Source: Tribonema minus
Taxonomy: Eukaryota; Sar; Xanthophyceae; Tribonematales; Tribonemataceae
Assembly (NCBI GenBank): GCA_017506865.1
Contig: JAFCMP010000124.1
Coordinates: forward strand, 248,001-312,000
DNA: 64,000 nt
Direction of reading: 5' to 3'
A model generated the notes under the pieces. It had not been told where the DNA came from. It saw only the letters and a list, made by a program, of their open reading frames with translations, and made no database searches. Position numbers and translations under genes: made by a program. This document shows, in pieces, positions 1 to 10,300 of the stretch (positions within the stretch are counted from its first letter, which is position 1; each line of letters opens with the position of its first letter).

Positions 1-1174
1 AGAGGGTTGAGAGAAACCAGCTGTCCTTCAACCGCGCCCATGAGGTTCTCAAATGCAGTTACCTGAAGCAATGATTGTTTCAAGCCTAACTTCACCAATC
101 ACCTGTTCCTGTCTGGCAATATGTTGCCGGCTGTATGTTGTGACTCATGCCTGCACACACTCTGAAACCTCACCTACCATGAAGCCGTCCGCGCTGCGGC
201 CTATGTATGCATGTTTGTTCAACTGCATGGTTGTGTACCTGCTTGCACTTTCGTTTGAATGTGAATGTTAATGAGAAGTGCAGCCGGCCAGCATCCCAGT
301 CATCACCTTCCGCCACTGCAGCTGCTCTTCATCGTTATTGTCTGCGGAAGTGGGCGCGGAAGTTGTATTTTTTGAGTTTGTGTGCGCACACTCATGTAAA
401 CATGAAGCTGAAACCTCACATAACTTGTGCTCACTGTTACTGCGCGTACTACAGTAATGCACAGAGGTCCAACAGCCACCAGGAGCCTCCCAACATTCCG
501 GACATTGTTGCTGCTACAGCGGGCCGTTGAGCAACACCAGTAGGATGCTTACGAGCACAGCAACTGGGGTGAGGGTTAGCACACGAGTGGGCCGCACCAG
601 TCACACTGTGGTGTCCACTATCTTAGGGTTAGATGCCACAAGCAAGCCACCAGCCAAAGCCAGACGCCATACAACACCACTATGAAAGCGCACCATAGTT
701 GAGGTGGCATTTTTCTTCAAATATGAACACTTCATGAAGTGCGGCAGAGAAGCAGGATGCACTGAAGTGGCCGTTTTTTTTCAGTCAAGGGAACGGCTAT
801 TTTATAGTGAAAGGATGGCGATTGCGGCCAACAGGACACAGTCAATGCACAACAGCAGAGCGAATGAATGACACAATCAGTGCATTTATCACATAAAGGC
901 ACGTAGCTTGCATGCAAAACATGCAGCAGTTTGTGATTCTGCTCCACGTCGGGCTGCTACAAAAGTGATCAAGTTGCAGAGCGCAAGCGCTTTTGCCGCA
1001 ACGACAGGTGGTTGTATCCCAAAAGCTGTGGGGTGAACATGGCACCGCTCTTTCGCTAACCTCGCATAGGTATGGTGTGCTTTCAAGTACAGCAGGAGGA
1101 ATTGCGTATACCATTACTACAAGTGTGCATGTGATGTGCTGATGTGCATGTGTTGTGCTGCCCATTTGCCTGGC
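1..1174. other. Stretch downstream of the FAD monooxygenase gene; no gene recognised
   Basis: No gene is recognised here. The first bases are the only coding-like piece: on the plus strand, bases 3-50 read RVERNQLSFNRAHE followed by a possible GT donor, which could be the edge of another gene lying mostly to the left of the window. The same bases also read open on the minus strand (NLMGAVEGQLVSLNP), so even the strand is uncertain. The rest lacks recognisable motifs. Confidence 0.3.
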
Positions 1175-1318
1175 TCATATGACACGTGCGGCAACCCTGG
1201 CTATGGTGACCATAGTAGCAGCGATGGCCGCGAAGCATAGCGCGATGTTCCTGGAAGTTCGGTTGGCACGCCGCAACACTTCGCTGTAGCGGAGCTCCCT
1301 GCCCACGAGAGACGACAC
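1175..1318 (-). CDS. FAD monooxygenase exon 11, terminal (residues 498-544)
   Basis: Begins after TTGCCTAG. LRYSEVLRRANRTSRNIA matches the Y-x-x-V/A-x-R-R C-terminal helix of the family, and the following ALCFAAIAATMVTIA is a likely membrane helix. It ends ARVI and TGA. Confidence 0.88.
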   Translation of the reverse strand: MSSLVGRELRYSEVLRRANRTSRNIALCFAAIAATMVTIARVAARVI

Positions 1319-4300
1319 CTAGGCAACAGCGCGCAGCAGCAGGCGAGGGCGGAGTAGCATGAGCTTGAGACTTCAATCCAGCTACTGACGCGCATTGACA
1401 CTAAGCATTGCTGTGTTGGTCCATGCGTGTGTGATCGTGGTGCACTTCAGCTTAGCGTACAGCAGAATGGTTTGACGGCAGTCAAGTTTGTTGTCCTCAG
1501 CGGTCGCTGATGCAGCATTGATCGAGCCAAGTGCGTTGCCGTCATGGTGCGCTGCGCCTTGACAGTTCAGCACAGTGATTTGGTGGCAGTGGCAATTGCT
1601 ACCAACAGCGATCATGTCTGCAGCACGAACGGAGCAGGGTCCACTGACGAATCTGTGTGACTCACACACATCCACAGCTTTCCATTAAAAGTGCGCTGGA
1701 ATGGGCCCTGCCATGTGCGGCTCATGCCGCTGCTGTGCCACTGCGGAAGCACGACTTCCTGTCAAGTGTACTGCAGACCTGCACCATGTTGCATCATGCA
1801 CTGCACCTGAGGGCTGCAGCAACAGCATGCATATGCTGTGGTTTCAATGCAGTGCCAGCGCTAATTGCCTCTGCCATACACCCTCACCTGCGGATCAAAG
1901 AACTTGGGAAACTTCTTGGACAGAACCGCCCTGAAGGCCATATTTACAAAGGCCAGCTTCTCACGCAGCGGCGCCTGCTTGTACTGCCAGGGGTAGCCAA
2001 GCACCATTATTCTGGTGATGGCCTTGGCGTCTGGCGCGCGCTGCTGCTGATACGAGCGCAGTGCTGAGCCTATCTGGTCGTCGCATTTGTCCAAGCACTC
2101 GCTCAAGACCTGCAGCAGCGAGGCCAAGTGGTGATGGTTCATAGATAGACGTCAGCAGGCTCATTAAACAGGCTGTTTAATGATGCCCATCAAAAGGGCA
2201 ATTAGCAAGCTACATGGAGCCATTTTTGGGTAATGCCAGCAGGCTCATTGTATAAGTGTTGTTAGCTCGCAGATATGCGCTTAGAAGCAGGCTCCTACTA
2301 GCGGCGCAGAGTAGTAGCAAGCATGAGAGCGGCGACTCTAATAATAACAATGATGCGATGCCTTACCGTCCACAAGCTGACAGGAGTGCCGAGGAGCATA
2401 ACTTTGGGTCCAGCTTCCTGCTGTTCCTAGCAGTGCATTCGCTACGGAGCGAAAATGGGCCACGTCAAATACGCACTGCTCCTCTTGTCAAAATTTCGCA
2501 ATCATTATCAAAAACACTGGATCTGATGCACTGATGAAGAAGCCAGTGCCAAGTTCAAAAAGGGCTCTGCATTGGTCAACACGCTTGGTCAGACGTGCAC
2601 ATGACATGATAGGATATGGCGAAGATGATGACTGCTAGGTGGCATGCTTCCAATACAATGATGACCCCTGGTTCTACTGCAGATACGTGACATCAGTGTA
2701 ACGGGCATTTCTGCACCTTTAAGTAAACTCTTTGTTGCATGAGTACCAATGCAGTATGGACAAAGCATACATGAATGCTTTCAGTCCAGCCTCACAGTGA
2801 GATCAAACGTGATGAATACGGCTGCAAGCGCAATACGCATGCACATAGTAAAAATCAGCAGAGCTCAACTCAGTTCCCGCACCACAACTCAACATGGTTT
2901 GTTCGATCACTGATCACCAAAACAACAGTAACCAAGCGCACGCGTAGACTTAGGGTTAGGACTAGGGTTAGGGCTAGACGGATCCACTTACCGCGACATC
3001 CTCCAGTGCTGCATTCACACCCTGCATATCATGAAGCAGCAGCAACAGCACCACAAGACAAACAGCATGTTGCAGTGTGAATTGCTGGAGAGGAAGCACT
3101 CAGTGGTGACCACGATTAGTGAATTGGCTGCCAAGACCTCAAAGCGAACAGTCACAAGCACAGCGGCTACAACAGATAGGTGGCACCTGTCAGACAACAA
3201 TGACTCCATGTTCGAGTGAAAAGGACAGAATGTCACAGGAACTCAACTCTCTGATCTCGAAAGGGTGCTTCAACGTAGGGAGTGCAAATCATCAACAGCA
3301 CTGGCACTGAGCCGCGCGTGCGTGAATTGAATTGGAGTAGTGGCAGGTACTCAGAATCCAACATCACAGCTTGAAGTGGGCACATAGTGGAAATCAAATT
3401 GGCACTCGCAGCTGGCCAGAAATTGGGACTTGAAGGCTAGCTCGAAGCCCAGTTCGTTGCCCGTAACCAACACTAGCGCCCTCATTTCAATTCACCGCAA
3501 CTACAGCTGCCCTGACCGTATGCATTGCAGATACCACCGCTGTATAAAACTTTGCCCACACTCTTCACATACGTGCACAAATACGGCTGATACAGCATCA
3601 CCGGGCCAGCTCGCTAGCAGCCACATTCGCTGCGCATTCAAGGTGGGTACAGCTGCGCTGGCAGTCATAAATACCGCCGTCATGATGATGCGATGATCAT
3701 ATCAGACCATACATACCTGCCCCAAGTCAGGCGGGAAACAGTGGATGGCATCGCCCACCAGCACAGCTCCGCCGCTGGTTGCGTCGTCGCCCGCAGAGGG
3801 GTCCACCCACTGCAGGCGCTCGCAGTGCTGGCGAAACAGAAAACAAGAACCAATGTCAACACAGTCTTTGTCAGCTCAGGTGGGTTGCCGGGCCACATGG
3901 GTTCATTTCTTGTGCTGAGGTGTGTGACTTCATTTCAAAAGCAATAGAGGTACATAGTTTCTTACAGCAATGCACAGTGCAATACATGTCCAGAAAGCTC
4001 AGTATGGACGCTCTTAGTAATGATGCCCACTGAAAAATCATAACCACCAGCCTGTGCGACAGTGCTTGTTGCTGTGAAAGATGAAGGGCGCACGCAATGA
4101 CACAGTGATAATGAGGCAATGTGGGCACCGGGCATACTTCAAGTGCATTATTGCGATAATGTAGCGTGAACATCAAGTTGAGCGTTGTGCTCAGCGCGCC
4201 TGCATGCTGAATGCTTCACAGGCCTCACCCACGCGACTGTTGCACGGCGCGGAGCAGTGCGTGCGGGCATGCACCCAACAGCTGGCCTGTCTTAAGGGCA

Positions 4301-7300
4301 CACTTCATAGAAAAACATATCATCTACTTCTATAAGCAATTTCACAGATACAGTTTAGAACAAACCGGCGTATAACACACAGCTACAGGCACACACACAC
4401 ACCAGTCATCGACCCTCTCTCGAGGCCTCGGCGAACAGACTGCAGAGCACATCCATGTGTGCTTCTGTGCGGCAGTTACGTACTGTTGCGTCAATGCATG
4501 TGCGCAGCAGTTACTGTATATACATACATACCTGTGGTGGTGGGAAGGCACCGCCCTCGCCGTCCACCCACTCCTGGCAGCCTTCTGGGGTCAGCCACTC
4601 ACTGCAGATCAAAACGGGGTAAGCCGGGGCATGGACAGTGCATGGGTGATGATGATGATTAACACAGCTTCAACTTGAAGTTGATGATGAAGGACAGGAG
4701 GGGCTCTGCAAGTCCTGAAAGTGAGCAATCGGTATGTATGTTTACAGGCAGCGGTGATGCATGTATCGCAACAGATGGCACAAAATGCATAGGCCTATTG
4801 CGCCACAGCCATTAGCGTTGTCGCACTGCAGACCAGTCCAGTCAAACAAGGCTTCACAAAAAAAATAACGCTATATGGCAGCATGCCGCATGTTTCCTGC
4901 CTGACAGTACGCGAGAAATGGAACACGCCGGCTCGCACCTCAGTGGCAGCTGCGGGAAGCTGGCCTGCAGGTAGGCAAACAGCTCCGGCCCCGTCTTTTT
5001 TGTCCACACTTCGTGGGAGGGCCAGGTGATGATGTTGGCGGTGCGCCGAGAGAAGCGGTCCGCAGTGGGCAGTATGCCTAGCCTCAGGGCATTTCTGAGC
5101 AGAGAGGCGCGGTGCAGACAGAAGCATTTGGCGGAGGGGGGGGGGGGCAAGGGAGCTCAGTCACTTGGCATGCAACATGGTGTTGTTGCTGTCCAGCGCC
5201 GTGTGCAGAGGCGTAGCAGTGAAAATTGACTACAATTAGATGAAGGACATTATTATGGCTGGTTGAGAAGGCGGAAATGCACGTATGTAGCTGCTCCACA
5301 CAATTGCGCAACTTCACCGCAGCGCTCAGCATCTGCAATGCTGAGCACTGTCATGAGGCAGTGATAAGCACTGCATGAAAACTGATCAGATTTAGGCAGG
5401 TAGTGTAGTACGAACTAGCCCACTGCAGCTTGTTCAACGCTTCGAAATGCTGCAAGTACATTGCGAGGCAGAGAGAGTGGAGAGTCGCCAGTTCAATTGC
5501 AGCGCGCAAACACACTTCCATACGTCACGACACACTCATATGTGTAGACCAAAGGGTGGCTATCATACCACTGCTAATATCATCGAGTTCAGAACATTGG
5601 TACGCATCCGCAATGTTGAGAACACAAGAACAGTCCCTTTGATTGTAGTTCAGGGCCCCAAGACATGATTGCGCTCACGGTGAGACTTCATTGCTGAAAT
5701 GAGACTACAATGCCAAACACAACAAGCATAGTTAAAAATTGTGAAACTGCTCATTCAAGTAGCGGCACTCACTTGCCCTTGGTGATGGAGGTGGCTACAT
5801 AGCTCATCTCCGCTCGCGCGACGTCGTCATCTGTGCTGTTGTGAGCCAGCTTGAAGCCGGGGGGTATGCTCATCACCTGGAGGCCGACGCACACAATACA
5901 GCTACAGTTGAACCCTAAAAGTTTGGGGCATTTCCGTTTTCAACCGTTTTCAACAGAAACTGCACGTGCATGTGAGGCGACCGACACCAACTTATCTGGG
6001 CAACGTAGCGCTCTCTGCATGTTGATCAGAATGTATCGGCCAAGCAACCAGTCCCTGCAGCGTTGCTCAGTAAAGTTGCGGGTGCTGAACCCTAGCTCTA
6101 TTCCATCCGCCTATACACACATAACCTGGTGTGGACCTTTTTGTCGAGTTCTCTTTGGTCTACATAGTGGTTGTTAGCAAAGGCATTTGTTAAACAGCTT
6201 GTTCGCTAAAGCTGCATTTGTGTCTGGCGGTCTTTGTGACTCATTCAGAGGTAGCCCCCCAAAATCACACTAAATTAAAGTCCTTGATGTGTGCCTAGTA
6301 GACTACTAGGAGAAAACAGGTGTCCAGCAACGCGGACGGTCAGCAGGCACTTGCTGCTTGAAAGAGACCACACGACGGGGGTACAAGGATGCGACAAATG
6401 GCATTCTTCGAATTTCGAAGTATGTTGATGTGATGACTCAACACCAGTTGCCCGACAAGATGTGCCTGGTTGAGATGCTACTACCCTCCGTCTCTCAGCC
6501 CTGATCGAAGGGACCTGCTGCAACAAGTGGCATACTTCAATGTTGAAGTACTCAATGCCACAACTCCTTGACACTCACTTGCCCGAAATGTTGTGTCTGG
6601 CTCAGATAACCGTTGCCTTCTGCCTCTTTCCTGATGCAAATCATCAGCTACTGGCCACTGCTGCTATTGCACGGACAGCGCCTTTGCAGTCTACAATCAT
6701 TGTGAAAATGACCCATCTAATAGTCATCTGGGTTTCCGAGCTCATGATCAGAGTCTTGCAACACCAGTCCTCGACTTCTTGCTGCTAGTTCTGCTCTTCA
6801 GCACCAAAAACGTGCAAAATTGAAAGACACTAAAGAGGGTTATTCAGCACCAAAAACGTGCAAAATTGAAAGCCACTAAAGAGATATTATTTGGCCATGT
6901 ACAACTGGAGCTGGTGAAGTCTGGCTAGCAATTGTGCCGTTGCGGTTTGCTCTCCGTTGTGGGTCCTGTGTAATCTTCATTGCATTTTCACTCCGACCCT
7001 GCTGGTTCTTTATCGCATCAATTCTTCAAGATGCACTTGGCACCTCAAAATTACATTGCATTGTACTTGAAAAGTACCAGGTCCTCTTGTTGATTCTCAC
7101 CGTGGGCACAAATTGTCAACATCAATCTTGCTACCAGGGTCTATACCCTGTTGCAGGAATTTTCAATGCATGCTCACTGACAATCACCTTGTACCTGAGC
7201 CCGGTGCTGCTGGCAACAAATTGTGCATTTGTGACTCATCACGAGTTTGTACTTCATCTGAGCATATTCTCCAAGCGCTTCAAAGCCCACTACCTGAAAG

Positions 7301-10300
7301 TAACTAACCTAACCTTTGAAGCATACATACCACAGACGCGCCCTAGTGCTGCTGCTCTTGCTCTGCTACTTCAGATTGAATAATTACACTTCAAAGTACT
7401 TCTAATTCAGGAGTGTGCATTACAGTGTAAAAATCATGATGATGCACCTTGTGCTTTTATTCAATCTCGCTCGGGGCGCGAAAAAGCCCAGATGAATGGT
7501 ACCGAAGCTTGCCGTACGGAATCTACATGTCATGAACAGTCTGTACTTCTACCTCAAAGTATGTATTTTAAGCGTGAAAAAGTATGATGATGCACCTTGT
7601 ACTTGAGCCCAGTGCTTCCGCTCTTGCTCTTCTGCATATCAAACCCGTGCCCGCTTCCCCCTGTTTCCTTGTCCCACTCCGCCATCTTCCCGCGCACGAG
7701 CGACTTCACTCCATCCGCGCCCTGAAAAATGCCGGAACATGCCAGAATGTGCCAGGAATTAAATGTGATTGTTTTCGTTTCTTTTGCTGAGCACTGCTGC
7801 GCTCACCATGCCCAGCGGTGCTCACCACTGCCAACAAGCATAGCAGTGCTCAGCACGATTAAAGCAAGCGCAGCAGCGCTCATTTCCATCCAGCAGTTCG
7901 GTCACTATCATAAGCGCAGCAGTGCTCACCACTGCCAGACACACATCAGCCAACACTTGCTTGGAAGCGCAGCAGGGGTCAGCACAGCGCAGCAGTGCTC
8001 ACTGCTAGCACGATTGAGCCGCGCTCATCAATGTCAAGGACAGCAGAGTTCACTGCCGCTGTCAGGGTGCAAGCAGTGCTCACTGATACACCATCGAGTG
8101 CAGCATTGCTCACAATGACGCAACCACTACACCATCAAGTACACTGCAGCGCTCACAATGACGCGACCGCTACACCATCAGCAGCGCTAACCACACGCGA
8201 GCACAGCAATGCTCAGCACGCCAGTGCTCACAACTAAGTACACCATCAAATACACCTGTGCTGAGCATCATCAACTGCAGCAGTGCTCGCCACTACCAAG
8301 TGCAGCAGTGCTCACCACTATCAAGCGCGCCGCGATATGCTCGGGCGGCTGCCACCCTCCCCCCACCCGCTCCCCCTTCTCAATGAGTGCGGTAAACGGC
8401 GCGGCTGGCTGTCCGGGGTCTCGCTGAATGTCCACGCAGGTGGCCCCATAAACGATGCGTATCTGGCTGCTCCAGCGTTCGGATGCCGCTTCCGTGTGCA
8501 GCAGGGACAGGAACTCCTGGCGCAGCACCCACTGCCCCACCCACTTTCTGCGTTGAGCACAGCAACGGTTTTGAAGTGAGGGATGGCAGGAGTGCTGATA
8601 TAACAATGTATATAAGATGCGCATTGGGCAATGGGCAAAAAACATAGTTGTGATATTGAATTGAGGAGGGGGATGGGTGAACTGCTGATGCAGTGATGCC
8701 CATTTACACGAGAGGCAAAACATGCGCGGCACCCACTGCCCCACCCACTTTCTGCATTGAACACAAAAGGAGTTGTGTAGTTGTGAGGGAGGGGTTGGGT
8801 GAAGTGCTGATGTAACAATGATGATTTATACGAGATGCAATACATGCCCTTTTGTTTTTCAGCATTGAGCAGAATAAAAAGTTTTGAGATGAGGGAATGG
8901 TGGAAGTGCTGTTGGGTGCAAAGCAAGAGTGGTGATGTTGACGTGAGGGAGGGGGTGGGTGAAGTGTCAATGTAGCACTGACGATGTACACAAGATGCAA
9001 AACAGTCCTTTGTTGACCGTTTTACCATGACTCATGAGTGCAGCACGAGCAGGAGTTCCCAAGTCCTTGGCAGGGACGCAGTCACCTGCCCTACTCTCTT
9101 TTGACAAGCACCATTTGGGCCTGCGAGTGGCACAAGCAGCGCATAGCGCCGCCTCAATGCATGCAAGGGGAAACTTTCATACTCACTCATCACACCCAGG
9201 TCAGTACACTTCGATCCATACTTCTCAAGTATGAACATACATGAACTGCCTTTTTCAAGGTTTTTGACTACCTACTCAAGGGAGGTCTTGTGATCATTTC
9301 GCGCAACTTGCTTCGTGTGTGTATGTATGTGTCTATGGGGCGTTTGAATCAGCGCTTGATGTTACAGGCAACATTCAGGCAACACGCGCCAATAAATAAC
9401 TTCAACTTGAAGGTTGCCCATCCAGCGAGGAACTTGTTGATGCAGCATTGAACTATCGTTCACCGGGAGCCTTACGGTACATACACCCAGCTTGCCACAA
9501 CGCACTTGCCGATGGACAACCTCAAATCGAAGCCAGTGCTGAGTGAGCACTTGCATTGGTGCCGCTAAAGCTTGCGCTGATGGTGTTGCGCATGCTCAGG
9601 TGCGCAACGGACGATTGCGCACATACGCAGTAGATCTGGTAGTGACACATTGTTGTGTGGCACTATCTGGTATCGCCAGCGCCAAGCACTCACGCGTCGG
9701 TGCCGTCGATGTTAGCGTTGATGGTCCTGCGCACTGATGGCACTGGCAGCTGCTGCATGCATAAATCCAAGCTGAAACTTCCTAGATACGGTTACCGGTA
9801 ATTTGCAACTTCAACAGTCGTTACCACAATTAACGGTGACAGTACACGCCGCGCTTCTGCAACATTGGAAGTGGCTGGTACTGCCAGCGCCATGTACTCA
9901 CGCATTGGTGCCGCTGCAGTTTGCGCTGATGGTCCTGCATAATGACTTCAAGTTGAAGCCATCCTGAGCACGTTCACCGTGCAACTTCAACGCATGTGGA
10001 TTGTTACAATAATTGACAGTGGCAACTGCATAGCGTCTGGTCGCAGTACACGCTGCGCATCTGCAACATTAGCTGGGTATCGCCAGCGCACTGCACTCAC
10101 GCGCTGCTGCCGCCGAAGTGTGCGTTGATGGCCCTGCACCAACAACTCTCAGCTTGAAGCTGCCCTAAGGGACGGCAACTGTGCAACTTCAACAGGACTG
10201 CAATAATTGACGCTGTCAATGGCGATTGCATAGCGTGTAGAGTAGCACACGCCGTGCTTCTGGAATATCATGATTTGCAGGCATCGCCAGCGCACTGCAC

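Noticed and set aside
1-60. Exon of another gene on either strand
   Set aside because: Both strands are open for a few dozen bases, no family is recognised and the window ends, so it is noted only as a possibility.
8321-9028. Long single open frame on the minus strand across the exon 3 region
   Set aside because: It contains the real exon 3 of the FAD monooxygenase but continues into the repeat array upstream. Splice sites and phase show that only 8,316-8,547 is coding.
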